Shown piece by piece: positions 35,185-44,252 of a DNA stretch of 64,000 nucleotides (positions are counted from its first letter, which is position 1; every line of letters starts with the position of its first letter). The stretch lies in contig NZ_PYWM01000028.1 in NCBI RefSeq assembly GCF_003049665.1, positions 1-64,000 of the forward strand, read 5' to 3'. Under the pieces are notes generated by a model, which was not told the DNA's origin, made no database searches, and saw only the letters and a list, made by a program, of their open reading frames with translations. Made by a program: the position numbers and the translations under genes. This stretch comes from Lysinibacillus mangiferihumi (GTDB lineage Bacteria; Bacillota; Bacilli; Bacillales_A; Planococcaceae).

Positions 35185-35230
35185 AAAGCAATCCGCATAG
35201 TAGCTCTAAGCTATTTAGCAGATTGCTTTA
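35185..35230. terminator. bidirectional terminator
   Basis: Stem AAAGCAATC/GATTGCTTT with T-rich tails on both strands, between the 33-residue gene and the convergent GNAT gene. Confidence 0.8.
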
Positions 35231-35233
35231 TTT

Positions 35234-35515
35234 TTATTGTTTTACATCGTCATAAGCATCAGATTTTTCAAATGCTGCAACTACATATGAACAAACAGCT
35301 ACCATTTTGTAATTATTTTCACGGGCATAATCTGCTGCACGATCTAATAATTTTTTGGCAACGCCTTGCCCACGGAGCTTATCTGATACATAAGTGTGAT
35401 CCATGACCATTACTTGGCCTTCTTGTTTCCATGTAATTTCCGCTAACTGTTCCCCATCTTGCTTATAAACAAAAGCTAGTTTGTTTTCCGCTACTTTTTG
35501 TAATTGGAATTCCAT
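35234..35515 (-). CDS. YjdJ-type small GNAT acetyltransferase
   Basis: 93-residue acetyltransferase of the short COG2388 type. The acetyl-CoA loop is VSDKLRGQGVAKKLLDRAADYAREN, and Cys in AVCSYV is the residue thought to be catalytic in this subfamily. The protein lacks the N-terminal half of normal GNAT enzymes, as expected for the group. The substrate is unknown. GAGGTG-like spacing before ATG is good (GGAGTGGTGAGAA). Confidence 0.87.
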   Translation of the reverse strand: MEFQLQKVAENKLAFVYKQDGEQLAEITWKQEGQVMVMDHTYVSDKLRGQGVAKKLLDRAADYARENNYKMVAVCSYVVAAFEKSDAYDDVKQ

Positions 35516-35602
35516 TTCTCACCACTCCTTTTTTTCATAGTACCATAGCTTTTTGCATTTTCACAAAAATAGTAGACGACGTTTCGTTTAACAGTTCGGA
35601 CA

Positions 35603-35643
35603 GATTAAAAAAGCTCTACTGCCATCTAGGGCAGAGAGCTTTT
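35603..35643 (-). terminator. terminator after the DUF1002 gene
   Basis: Minus-strand nested stem AAAAGCTCT...AGAGCTTTT enclosing CTGCCC/GGCAG, followed by a T-run. Confidence 0.87.
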
Positions 35644-35646
35644 CAA

Positions 35647-36576
35647 TTAGTTAAACCATGTTGAAATTGTATCTTTTAAGTCTGCAAAGAAATTTTTCAC
35701 ACTCGTCCAGAAGCCTTCATCTTCCATCAGCGCGCCAAATTTTTCTTGTATTGTATTACTAATATCATCTAATTGCTCGGACCATTTACTAAAATCAATA
35801 TCTAGATTACTAATTTTGTCCATCAAATCAACTAATAACTGACGATCTTGATCACTTAAATTAATTTCTAATTTATCTAACTGCTCTTGGACGATTTTTT
35901 CCACTTCTTCACGCGTTGCCGGCTTTCGTTCAGCAATTTGCTTTTTGATTTCTGTTAGTAACTCCGCTACCTTGGCATCATCAACTCCTGCAGAATCAGC
36001 AATTGTAGTTGCGACAGATAGTTCTTCATTGGCAACGTCCGTACGCTCTATATCTAACGTTTTACCCGTTGTTACCTCATAGGCCTTATAAATACCAACA
36101 AGCGCAGAATGACCTGTTACAGCCTTTGGAGCGGCTACTTGCACGGTCGCATCCTCAATCCCCGCAGTCAGCATGGCATTTGCATACATCTCTGACGTTA
36201 CTTGTGTAATATTTGACGGTGTGACGATTTCAATAACTAATCCTTTACCAGCATCTTTACGTGTAATTTTGGCAGAAGAATACATACGTGAGCTTGCATT
36301 ACTGTCTTTAATGTATTTAGCTAAGTCATTCCCTGATACTGTTATTTCCTCAACTTCAGGATTTTCATTTACTTTTAACGATTTTTTTACAGAATCTTTT
36401 TCCGCTTCGGATAGGTTTGCACCATACACCACAATTGGTACACCTAGCTTTTCATCTATTGCATTTGGCGTCGTATTGTCAGGTGTGGTATTGTCTGCTG
36501 CAAATCCAGTTGTTGGTGCCAGCACACCAAATACTAGCATCGTAGCTACTAGCATTTTCCCCCATATTTTTTTCAA
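35647..36576 (-). CDS. secreted DUF1002 (YpuA-like) protein
   Basis: 309-residue exported protein. A signal peptide (MKKIWGKMLVATMLVFGVLA, cleavage near AFA/ADN around residue 27) precedes a DUF1002 domain: LGVPIVVYGANLSEAEKDSVKKSL, ARMYSS-like SSRMYSSAKITRKDAGKGL and ITQVTSEMYANAMLTAGIEDATV. The C-terminal 110 residues are helical, probably coiled coil. The function of YpuA is unknown. The gene has its own terminator and sits alone. Confidence 0.87.
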   Translation of the reverse strand: MKKIWGKMLVATMLVFGVLAPTTGFAADNTTPDNTTPNAIDEKLGVPIVVYGANLSEAEKDSVKKSLKVNENPEVEEITVSGNDLAKYIKDSNASSRMYSSAKITRKDAGKGLVIEIVTPSNITQVTSEMYANAMLTAGIEDATVQVAAPKAVTGHSALVGIYKAYEVTTGKTLDIERTDVANEELSVATTIADSAGVDDAKVAELLTEIKKQIAERKPATREEVEKIVQEQLDKLEINLSDQDRQLLVDLMDKISNLDIDFSKWSEQLDDISNTIQEKFGALMEDEGFWTSVKNFFADLKDTISTWFN

Positions 36577-36644
36577 TTTGTGTGACCCCTTTCGCTAGAA
36601 ATCATTTAGCCTGTATAATGTATGTCATCATACAGTTATTAGTA

Positions 36645-36687
36645 CGAAAAAATGACGAGAAGGTTTCTTTGCTTATCTCTCGTCATT
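36645..36687 (-). terminator. terminator after cvfB
   Basis: Minus-strand perfect stem AATGACGAGA/TCTCGTCATT followed by six T. Confidence 0.87.
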
Positions 36688-36713
36688 TCCTTAGTATTTA
36701 TAAAAGCTACAAG

Positions 36714-37571
36714 TTAAATTTCTTCTGTCCAGCCATCTTGTTGTTTCACTTTACCAGCCTTCATAAGTGTACCGAGTGCACGTTTAAATGACGCTTTACT
36801 CATATTAAACATTTCTTTAATTTCATCTGGCGAAGACTTATCGCTAAATGGCATTTTACCACCAACATCCTGTAAATAGCTTAAAATTTGCTGCGCGTCT
36901 CCTGTGATACGTTCATGTTTACGAGGTAACAAAGAGCCATTCATCGAGCCATCTTCTTTAACATCAATAATACGTACTTCAACATCTTGTCCAAGGCGTG
37001 GTTCTGCATAGCGTTCTGACTCGTGGATGAAAATACGATATGGTTTTTCTACACCTAGTAAAAATGATCCTACTGGCAATAAACGATAAGGACGGGCAGT
37101 AATATTTTTATTATGCATATCATCAAATGCACCTTCGTATAACTCTGAAATCTTTTCTTCTGTTACTAAACGACCAAATAAATCTCCATTACGATCTGTT
37201 CGCAATGTCATATATAAATGGTCACCTGGCTCCGGCCATACTTCTTTTATCGCAGGTAGGTCCTCCGCTTTAACTAGCACTTCTCGTGAAGTACCAATAT
37301 CAACAAAAGCACCTTCTCGCTCTACAACGCGAAGAACACGTGCCCAGCCGTATTCGCCTTGGGCAAATGCTGGAATAGCAGTCGTGGCAGCTAAATCACC
37401 ACGACGATCCGCAAATAAAAATACTTCAATACGATCCCCAACAACTAGTGGTTCTGTAACTTCAGAAGCATTTAATGGCAGTTCAACTACCCCATTTGTT
37501 AAGACCCATTTCGATGCTTGTTGCTCTAATACAGTTAAAGTAACAACTTCACCTGATTTTAATTCGTTCAT
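36714..37571 (-). CDS. cvfB: CvfB/YitL-type S1 RNA-binding protein
   Basis: 285-residue protein with three S1-type OB folds and a C-terminal winged helix, as in S. aureus CvfB. Visible parts are GWARVLRVVEREGAFVDIGTSREVLVKAEDLP (S1 domain, residues about 74-105), YRIFIHESERYAEPRLGQDVEVRIIDV and the C-terminal SPDEIKEMFNMSKASFKRALGTLMKAGKV. CvfB binds RNA and affects virulence gene expression in staphylococci; the role here is inferred. The ATG at 37571 follows AAAGGAAG; a 28-codon upstream extension is not family-like. Confidence 0.9.
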   Translation of the reverse strand: MNELKSGEVVTLTVLEQQASKWVLTNGVVELPLNASEVTEPLVVGDRIEVFLFADRRGDLAATTAIPAFAQGEYGWARVLRVVEREGAFVDIGTSREVLVKAEDLPAIKEVWPEPGDHLYMTLRTDRNGDLFGRLVTEEKISELYEGAFDDMHNKNITARPYRLLPVGSFLLGVEKPYRIFIHESERYAEPRLGQDVEVRIIDVKEDGSMNGSLLPRKHERITGDAQQILSYLQDVGGKMPFSDKSSPDEIKEMFNMSKASFKRALGTLMKAGKVKQQDGWTEEI

Positions 37572-37716
37572 AATGTCTTCCTTTCTTTTACCATCAATTT
37601 CGCAAATATATAAGCCCCGTATACAATCATCATAGCTTAGCGCGGGTTCACACAACGAAACGTAGAGATTATCGTCTCAAAATGCTGCATAAATCCTTAT
37701 GAATAAGCTATTCCCT

Positions 37717-38136
37717 CTATAGATTGTGTTGTGTTCTAGAAGCTTCTAATTTTTTTACGATATCTGGATTTTCTTCCATTACCTGCACAAGATCTGCAAT
37801 ACGATCAATTGAATTCCAACTCAAATGATGCTCAATTCCTTCTACATCATTGTAAATACGCTCTTCATCTACACCAATGATTCGCAAAAATTGCTCTAGC
37901 AGTTCATGTCGCTGCACAAGACGTTTCCCAAGTTTTTCTCCTCTTGGCGTCAATGTAAGCCCACGATATTTTTCATAAACTAAATAACCATCTTTATCTA
38001 ATTTTTGAACCATCTTAGTAACAGAAGAAGGAAGAACAGATAATGCTTCAGCAATGTCAGACACACGAGCATATCCTTTATTAGCAATCAATAAATATAT
38101 TTGTTCGATATGGTCCTCCATACTAGGTGTTGGCAT
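37717..38136 (-). CDS. mntR: manganese transport regulator MntR
   Basis: 139-residue DtxR/MntR-family repressor. All six manganese ligands of B. subtilis MntR are at identical positions: Asp8, Glu11, His77, Glu99, Glu102 and His103. The N-terminal winged helix is [25 protein letters not shown]. With Mn(II) bound it represses manganese importers. No importer gene is adjacent. The perfect ligand match makes this a confident call. Confidence 0.95.
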   Translation of the reverse strand: MPTPSMEDHIEQIYLLIANKGYARVSDIAEALSVLPSSVTKMVQKLDKDGYLVYEKYRGLTLTPRGEKLGKRLVQRHELLEQFLRIIGVDEERIYNDVEGIEHHLSWNSIDRIADLVQVMEENPDIVKKLEASRTQHNL

Positions 38137-38242
38137 ATCTAATTCCCTCTCTTTCCTATTCTTACTCTTTAGTTTACTACAAGCTTACCTTAAAAGTTAA
38201 CTGAAAATACATAACCAAGATAAACACTTCCTTGAAACATAA

Positions 38243-38276
38243 ATAGAGCCTACTTCAATGTAGAAGTGGGCTCTAT
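38243..38276 (-). terminator. terminator after the ComFB-like gene
   Basis: Minus-strand stem ATAGAGCC/GGCTCTAT with an inner CACTTCTACATTGAAGTA hairpin, then TTTATG. It touches the stop codon. Confidence 0.7.
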
Positions 38277-38555
38277 CTAATGTCGAGGATGCTTATTTAC
38301 CACATGTAATGCACGAATAATTTCTCTGTTAATCAGTTCAATATTCTCAGGAGTATTCATGGCTTTAAATGCTTCATCTCGCTCTTCCTTAGATGTAACA
38401 TACTTACCAGGCAATGCATTTAATGCATATGCCACTGTTTGAAATTCGCAGATTTGACATTTACAAAATGTTTGATATTCTGGTCCTCGCAGTAGAAAAC
38501 TTACTAAACCACGCACAATTTCCTCTGTAACATTTACTAAAATAGGTTCTGACAT
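38277..38555 (-). CDS. ComFB-like late competence protein
   Basis: About 92 residues with the ComFB family pattern VNVTEEIVRGLVSFLLRGPEYQTFCKCQICEFQTVAYALNALPGKYVTS in broken form. The CKCQICE cluster (CxCxxC) probably binds a metal, as the family is small and Cys-containing. ComFB lies in the comF operon of B. subtilis with no clear function; here it stands alone. The internal ATG at 38555 is preferred, although the GAGG ribosome site is rather far (12 nt); an ATG six codons upstream lacks one. Confidence 0.75.
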   Translation of the reverse strand: MSEPILVNVTEEIVRGLVSFLLRGPEYQTFCKCQICEFQTVAYALNALPGKYVTSKEERDEAFKAMNTPENIELINREIIRALHVVNKHPRH

Positions 38556-38725
38556 ATAAAACTTTCGCCTCATTTATAATGTATTGTTACATTTTTACTC
38601 AATTAATAATAGCGTGAAATTTAGCACTTTTCAAGAATCGCTAGTAGCATCTATACAACAATTATAAATATACATTGAAACGAATATTTACCTACAAAAT
38701 TACATCAACCACATCATTATACCTA

Positions 38726-40849
38726 TTATTTTTTCTGTTTTATAAGCCTTAAAGAATTAAAGACAACGAGTAATGTTGCGCCCATATCGGCAAAAATGGC
38801 AATCCATAATGTTAACCATCCTGGAATCACGAGCAATAAGGCAATTAATTTTAAGGCTAGTGCAAAAATAATATTTTCTTTAATAATTCGTAATGTTTTT
38901 CTGCTTAATGCCATTGTATAAGGTAGCTTTGTTAAATCATCACCCATTAATGCAATATCAGCTGTCTCCAACGCAGCATCTGTACCCGCACCACCCATAG
39001 CGATACCTACATTCGCGGAAGCTAATGCTGGCGCATCATTAACACCATCCCCGACCATCGCAACTGCTCCGTACTGCGTGCGTAAGTCTTTAATAGCAGA
39101 TAATTTTTCAGCGGGCAGCAAGCCTGCTCGCACATCACTCATACTTAAAGTAGTAGCAATTGCTTCAGCAGTTGATTTTGCATCACCCGTTAACATCACA
39201 GTATGTTTCACCTTTAAAGCACTTAACTTTTGCAGTACTTCTTTACTTTCAGTACGTAATTGATCGGCAATTGCTATGATGCCAATAAAGTGCCCATCTC
39301 GAACAGCCGCTACTACGGTCTTACCCTGTTTTTGCAGTTTTTGAACCTGTTCTTTCATCATTTCATCAACTGGAGCTAATGTTGTAATCCAATTCATGCT
39401 ACCCACATAAACCTTTTGACCATCGACTGTTGCATAAGCACCCTTACCTGTTACGGATTGAAAATCTGTAGGTATAAGCTCTGGCAGTTGTTTGTCATGT
39501 AATGCCTTTAAAATAGCTTTAGCTAATGGATGTTGCGATTGTTTTTCAACAGCAGCCACCAGTTGTAATACATCTTCCTCTAGCATTTCCGTAGGAGTGT
39601 AAATATCTGTTACGGCAGGTGTGCCCTTTGTTAATGTACCTGTTTTATCAAAGGCAATAGCATCTATATGGCCTAGTTGCTCTAAATGAATACCACCTTT
39701 TATTAGAACGCCTTGTCTTGCAGCATTCCCAATAGCGGTTACGATAGCTACTGGAGTAGAAACAACCAGCGCACAAGGACAACCAACCACAAGAACTGCT
39801 AATCCTTGGTAAATCCAGTGTTGCCAATCCCCTACAAATAAAGGTGGCATAATCGCTACAAGCAACGCTACAAGCATAATAATGGGTGTATAGTATTTCG
39901 CAAAACGATCGACAAATTGTTGCGAAGGTGCCTTTTCAGCTTGCGCCTCTTCTACTAAATGAATGATTTTCGCAATCGTTGTATCCTCTACACGTTTCGT
40001 TACACGTACTTCTAATGCACCTTCTTCATTTAACGTTCCCGCAAATACCTCGTCACCTACTGATTTATTGACTGGAATCGATTCTCCTGTAATAGCAGCC
40101 TGATTGACTGCAGACAGTCCAGCGAGCACAATGCCATCCATTGCGATTTTTTGACCTGGTTTCACGACTAAAATATCGCCAATTTCAATCTGGTCCGTTG
40201 CTAATTCCATCTCATGGTAATGCTCGCCATGTGCTCGTTTAATCGTGGCAGTTGGCGGAGCAATATCCATCAATTGACGAATTGATTGCCGTGCCTTATC
40301 CATTGAATACGCTTCAAGTGCTTCACTAACTGCAAATAAAAAGACAACAACAGCCGCTTCTTCCCACTCCCCAATAATCGCAGCACCAATTATTGCTATA
40401 GTCATAAGCGTCTTCATATCAAACTCAAATCGTGCAAGATTGCGTAAGCCTGTTTTAAATATCTTTACGCCTCCAACAATAATCGCAATGATAAACATAG
40501 CAATTGTCAACAAGTCTTCTTCTCCACGAACAGAAGATAATAGATAGCCAACTACAACGAATAGCAGTGATACGCTAGCTAATATGTTCTCGGTTTTCTT
40601 ATAAAAAGGAATTGTTGCTTCACTTGCTTTAGCCGTAGATTGTGAAACTTTAATGCCGTCAAATGCTCCTGCTTCTTCAATTTGATCGACGCTAACTGCT
40701 CCTACAATCGTGATTTTGGAAGCTCCAAAATTGACTTGTGCATCTTGTACGTCAGGTATCGCTTTTACATTTTTTTCGAATTTAGCTGCACAACTAGCAC
40801 AGGACAAGTTTTGCAGTCGGTATTCTTGCTTAATCGGTGTTACTGCCAT
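38726..40849 (-). CDS. cadA: heavy-metal P1B-type ATPase (CadA, Cd/Zn/Pb efflux)
   Basis: 707-residue metal-exporting ATPase. One N-terminal HMA domain has CASC at residues 17-20. Membrane helices surround the phosphatase TGE motif (AITGESIPVN), the CPC metal site (VGCPCALVVSTPVAIV), the phosphorylation site DKTGTLTKGTPAV, HPLAKAI (SE/HP locus) and the hinge MVGDGVNDAPALASANVGIAMG. The CPC plus single HMA and linkage to CadC point to Cd/Zn rather than Cu. The start at 40849 lies 20 nt inside cadC, so translation is coupled. No clear terminator was seen after the stop. Confidence 0.93.
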   Translation of the reverse strand: MAVTPIKQEYRLQNLSCASCAAKFEKNVKAIPDVQDAQVNFGASKITIVGAVSVDQIEEAGAFDGIKVSQSTAKASEATIPFYKKTENILASVSLLFVVVGYLLSSVRGEEDLLTIAMFIIAIIVGGVKIFKTGLRNLARFEFDMKTLMTIAIIGAAIIGEWEEAAVVVFLFAVSEALEAYSMDKARQSIRQLMDIAPPTATIKRAHGEHYHEMELATDQIEIGDILVVKPGQKIAMDGIVLAGLSAVNQAAITGESIPVNKSVGDEVFAGTLNEEGALEVRVTKRVEDTTIAKIIHLVEEAQAEKAPSQQFVDRFAKYYTPIIMLVALLVAIMPPLFVGDWQHWIYQGLAVLVVGCPCALVVSTPVAIVTAIGNAARQGVLIKGGIHLEQLGHIDAIAFDKTGTLTKGTPAVTDIYTPTEMLEEDVLQLVAAVEKQSQHPLAKAILKALHDKQLPELIPTDFQSVTGKGAYATVDGQKVYVGSMNWITTLAPVDEMMKEQVQKLQKQGKTVVAAVRDGHFIGIIAIADQLRTESKEVLQKLSALKVKHTVMLTGDAKSTAEAIATTLSMSDVRAGLLPAEKLSAIKDLRTQYGAVAMVGDGVNDAPALASANVGIAMGGAGTDAALETADIALMGDDLTKLPYTMALSRKTLRIIKENIIFALALKLIALLLVIPGWLTLWIAIFADMGATLLVVFNSLRLIKQKK

Positions 40850-41201
40850 TAGTAATCCCTTCTTTCGCATGTTCATAAGCAATCGTTACAATTTGGTATA
40901 CGTGTTCGTCAGCTAAAGCGTAATACATTTGCTTCCCCTTACGATGCGATTTCGCTAAACTATGATCTTTTAAATAACGTAAATGGTGTGATGCAGTCGC
41001 TACAGATGACCCAATTATTGTCGCCACATCACAAACACATAATTCATTCTCTACAGTTAAGGCATACGCTATTTTAAGTCTTGTTTCATCAGATAATGCC
41101 TTTAAAAATTTCGCTACACCTGATAAGTCAGGCATTTGCTGTTGAACCCTTGTCACCGCTTGCTCATTAACATGCGTCACTTCACAGACTTCTTTTGCCA
41201 T
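40830..41201 (-). CDS. cadC: ArsR-family metal-sensing repressor CadC
   Basis: 123-residue winged-helix repressor. The alpha-3N metal site is visible: Cys6 with His10 near the N-terminus, and ELCVCD with Cys55 and Cys57. These match Cys7, Cys11 (here His), Cys58 and Cys60 of S. aureus CadC. The recognition helix is SSVATASHHLRYLKDHSLA. Cd, Pb or Zn binding releases the repressor from the operator overlapping its promoter. It is the first gene of the cadC-cadA operon. Confidence 0.92.
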   Translation of the reverse strand: MAKEVCEVTHVNEQAVTRVQQQMPDLSGVAKFLKALSDETRLKIAYALTVENELCVCDVATIIGSSVATASHHLRYLKDHSLAKSHRKGKQMYYALADEHVYQIVTIAYEHAKEGITNGSNTD

Positions 41202-41212
41202 TTCCTCACCTC

Positions 41213-41232
41213 ATTCAAATACTCGTTTGATT
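41213..41232 (-). promoter_or_regulatory. second CadC-type inverted repeat near the cadC start
   Basis: ATTCAAA, 6 nt, TTTGATT: the same half-sites as the promoter operator with one mismatch. It lies 12-31 nt before the cadC start codon, downstream of the promoter. Confidence 0.6.
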
Positions 41233-41238
41233 GTTTTA

Positions 41239-41267
41239 AATATAGCATATTATTCCATCATATTCAA
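41239..41267 (-). promoter_or_regulatory. cadC-cadA promoter
   Basis: Minus-strand TTGAAT (41262-41267), 17 nt, TATATT (41239-41244). The -35 box is inside the 41262-41281 operator, a direct steric arrangement for repression. Confidence 0.8.
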
Positions 41268-41281
41268 ACGGGCATTTGAAT
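41262..41281 (-). promoter_or_regulatory. CadC operator
   Basis: Perfect inverted repeat ATTCAAA, 6 nt, TTTGAAT, matching the CadC/SmtB-type operator pattern (TCAAA half-sites) known from pI258 cad. Confidence 0.8.
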
Positions 41282-41334
41282 GTATATGATTACTATCACG
41301 AAAATGGTATTTGATTATATGTTGAATTGTTCGA

Positions 41335-41354
41335 ATTGTTTGAGTGACTGGCAC
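41335..41354. repeat. 20-bp short dispersed motif, copy 2
   Basis: ATTGTTTGAGTGACTGGCAC; it matches 34051-34070 at 19 of 20 positions and 44233-44252 (reverse) at 18 of 20. All three copies sit just 3' of a gene. Confidence 0.5.
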
Positions 41355-41385
41355 AAAAAAAACAGCGCAAGAAAAGCTTGCGCTG
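41355..41385 (-). terminator. terminator after the penicillin-acylase-family gene
   Basis: Minus-strand perfect stem CAGCGCAAG/CTTGCGCTG with a 5-nt loop and eight T, five nt after the stop. Confidence 0.92.
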
Positions 41386-41390
41386 GGTTT

Positions 41391-43754
41391 TTATTGTGCC
41401 TTTAATAATACTGTTTTACCTTTAATCGCTTCCTTGTTAACAAAGGTTTCGTGATAATTTCCATTTGCCCAGTCCATCACCTGATCTTGATACCAGTCCG
41501 ATTTCACATGACCGCTTTGACCCGGTCCAACAATATGGTAAGCTGAGTTCAAATTACCGACATCCGCAACAAAACGCCATGACGCTCCATGATTTACGTT
41601 GCCAGCTAAATCATTATCAGCAGCCTGCACCGTCACCTTCGAGCCACCAATTGGCACCTTCTTCGCATTAAAGTATGCGGCAAATATCGGTGAAGCACTA
41701 CCTAATGTGTGATCAAACGTTAATTGGTGGAAATCACCCCATTGCCACTTCGACACATTTTTTCCGAACTGTCCCTCAATTTTTCCAACAGTACGCTCAA
41801 ACGCCTCAAAGACTGTGGCATCAACACCACCTTGCTCTGCTATCCAAATACTTTTCTCACCTGCGTATGCTTTACGCAGAAGTTGATCAGTAATATTGAA
41901 TTTCCCGTACATCATGTTATACATATCCTCTGGCATCTGTTCCTTAAACAATACCTCTTGTATTTGTACCATTAACGTATGGAAGACTAACGGGGCTCCC
42001 AACTCTTTTGCATCCACCATATTCCAATCTTCTAATAACGCCATGACCTTTGCATATTTTTTGTCCTTATCCATCGTTTTGATGGATGCTAATAAATCCG
42101 GTATAAATTCACGAGCATATAAATTATGTTGATCCATTTGTAAGTTCATCATATCTTTAACCGTTAATGAATCATTGGCCTCTAGCACTTCCTTAATTCG
42201 TTCAAAGCGATATGGCTGCGCCCAAAAATCCGTAATATGATACGGATATTCCTCACCAATCACCTCATTATTGGCAGTAGCAATAAAGCCCTCCTCTGGA
42301 TTAACAACAGTCGGTAACTCATTCCACGGAATAAAGCCTTCCCAGCCATAGTCACTTGAATCACCCGGCACAGGTAATTGTCCATCCCCTTGCTTTCGCA
42401 ATGGAATTTGCCCATTTGCTTTATAAGCGATTGTGCCATCCTTAGATGCAAAAACAAAATTTTGGGCAGGTGCTTTAAAATCTTCTAATGCTTGCTCAAA
42501 CTCATGCCAAGAGGAGGACTTATTAAAACCGAGCACTGCTCGTAATTCAGCGGTTGGTTGTAGCGCTGTCCACTGCATTGAAAACTGGGCAGAAGGCTCC
42601 GTTTCTTTAAATACTAGGTCTGTCATAATCGGGCCATGCCGTGTAACAAGAACTTCAAAATCTACCGTTTCGCCACCCTTTACCTTTATCGGTTCTTTGC
42701 GCACCTCTGCTTGTTCCCACTCACCGTCATAACGGAATTGTGTTGGATTATCTGGATTTGGCCTTTCAATATATAAATCTTGTACATCAGGGCCTACATT
42801 CGTTACACCCCATGCAATTTCATCGTTATGACCTAAAATAATTCCTGGAATGCCTGCAAATATAACACCGCTTACATTTTGCTCTGGCGATTGTAAATGC
42901 ATTTGATACCAAATAGATGGTGTACTTAACCCCAAATGCGGATCATCCGCTAGTATTGGCTTACCTGATTTCGTTTTATCGCCAGATACAACCCAGTTAT
43001 TACTGCCATTAAATTCATTTGGCAATAATGCAGGATTAAATTGACCTGCCACTGAAACAGGATTTTCTTTATTTGCTTCTATAATCGATGAAGCATTTTC
43101 AGGATAAGTAATAAATAACTCCTTCGCCTTTTCTTCATCGAAGTTTTGTAAAGCCCAATGTCGGAAGGCGAGTGTATTCCAATTGCCCCCTAAATCGTAT
43201 GCCATATATTTTCCGATGGTTAAAGAGTCTACAACCGTCCATTCTTCTGGCTCGTAACCTAGTAACGCAAATTCATAACTTAACGTATTCGTGCTCTTTG
43301 CCTGTTCAATAAAGGTGTTCACTCCCTCTGCAAACCATTCAAGCACTTGCTTGCTTTCGGCATCATACGCTGCCAATGATTTTTCAGCCGCATTTCGTAA
43401 ACTAAAGGTACGGAAATGCTTATCTGTATTAATCGTTGCCTCACCAATAATTTCTGACAGGCGGCCATTTGCCTGCCTACGTGCTAAATCCATTTGAAAC
43501 AGCCGATCCTGCCCCTGTACATAGCCTTGAGCACGATATAAATCTGCATCTGTCTCGGCAAATATATGTGGAACTCCTTTGTCATCCCTTGTCACCGTCA
43601 CATCTTCATCAAGCATGTTAACAGTGAGCTCTCCATCAATAATCGGTTTTGACTTATTCATAAACCACGTAAAGACAATGAAAGATGTTATGGCGACTAC
43701 TGCCAACACACTAGCGATTATCATTAACCACTTTTTCCACTTAAACTTTCTCAC
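41391..43754 (-). CDS. penicillin acylase family protein (Ntn hydrolase, S45)
   Basis: 787-residue self-processing amidohydrolase of the penicillin G acylase / acyl-homoserine-lactone acylase family. A signal-anchor (WLMIIASVLAVVAITSFIVF) is followed by the alpha-subunit region, a spacer, and the nucleophile Ser251 in NGSNNW, which becomes the N-terminus of the beta subunit after autocleavage. The beta part has LADDPHLGLSTPSIWYQMHL and later DNDLAGNVNHGASWRFVADVG. Whether it acts on beta-lactams, acyl-homoserine lactones or other amides cannot be told. It starts at GTG behind GGGGG. Confidence 0.88.
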   Translation of the reverse strand: MRKFKWKKWLMIIASVLAVVAITSFIVFTWFMNKSKPIIDGELTVNMLDEDVTVTRDDKGVPHIFAETDADLYRAQGYVQGQDRLFQMDLARRQANGRLSEIIGEATINTDKHFRTFSLRNAAEKSLAAYDAESKQVLEWFAEGVNTFIEQAKSTNTLSYEFALLGYEPEEWTVVDSLTIGKYMAYDLGGNWNTLAFRHWALQNFDEEKAKELFITYPENASSIIEANKENPVSVAGQFNPALLPNEFNGSNNWVVSGDKTKSGKPILADDPHLGLSTPSIWYQMHLQSPEQNVSGVIFAGIPGIILGHNDEIAWGVTNVGPDVQDLYIERPNPDNPTQFRYDGEWEQAEVRKEPIKVKGGETVDFEVLVTRHGPIMTDLVFKETEPSAQFSMQWTALQPTAELRAVLGFNKSSSWHEFEQALEDFKAPAQNFVFASKDGTIAYKANGQIPLRKQGDGQLPVPGDSSDYGWEGFIPWNELPTVVNPEEGFIATANNEVIGEEYPYHITDFWAQPYRFERIKEVLEANDSLTVKDMMNLQMDQHNLYAREFIPDLLASIKTMDKDKKYAKVMALLEDWNMVDAKELGAPLVFHTLMVQIQEVLFKEQMPEDMYNMMYGKFNITDQLLRKAYAGEKSIWIAEQGGVDATVFEAFERTVGKIEGQFGKNVSKWQWGDFHQLTFDHTLGSASPIFAAYFNAKKVPIGGSKVTVQAADNDLAGNVNHGASWRFVADVGNLNSAYHIVGPGQSGHVKSDWYQDQVMDWANGNYHETFVNKEAIKGKTVLLKAQ

Positions 43755-43905
43755 CTTACAACCCCCTCTTATGCAATATATTCTTTATTTGCCGTATCAA
43801 ATCCTTTCCCCCCACCTGAATAGCCTCATTTTTTAGCGAATTTTGCTGTATTACACATCTTTTTTCTACATACGATGACAAAGGAATCTTTTGGGCAACA
43901 GTGAA

Positions 43906-44223
43906 AAGAGGCTGGGACAAAAGAGAAAAAGTGTTAGATTGAACCTAATCAATCTAACACTTTTTTGCTATGCTGTTGTTGTCCGCTACGACGGTGCTTT
44001 CCGCGGGCACACCGTAAGCCGCAACCCTCGCTACGCGCGGTCTGTTGCGTCTAACATTATGTGCTGTTCCCGCAGGAGTCACCGCCTTCGCTACCAACAA
44101 CTAGTAAACACTTCTAATTTTTTTAATTGCAAAAGCAAGAATAGTTAAGGTCTCCATATAGCAAAAAATTATGAACACCTTTCGTCTGTTTCTTAAATTT
44201 TTTTAGTTATGTCCCAGCCTCTT
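43906..44223 (-). repeat. interspersed intergenic element, copy C (complete)
   Basis: 318 bp, reversed relative to copy A. Outer inverted ends AAGAGGCTGGGACA and TGTCCCAGCCTCTT are perfect. It contains the GTGTTAGATTG hairpin (43929-43962), a core with GTAAGCCGCAACCCTCGCTA and GGAGTCACCGCCTTCGCTACC, then AACACTTCTAATTTTTT. It lies between the exoA stop and the penicillin-acylase-gene start, both minus strand. Confidence 0.9.
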
Positions 44224-44232
44224 AGACATACG

Positions 44233-44252
44233 GTGTCAGGCACACAAACAAT
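44233..44252. repeat. 20-bp short dispersed motif, copy 3 (reversed)
   Basis: GTGTCAGGCACACAAACAAT, the complement of the ATTGTTTGAGTGCCTGGCAC motif with two changes. It overlaps the last base of the exoA stop codon. Confidence 0.5.
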
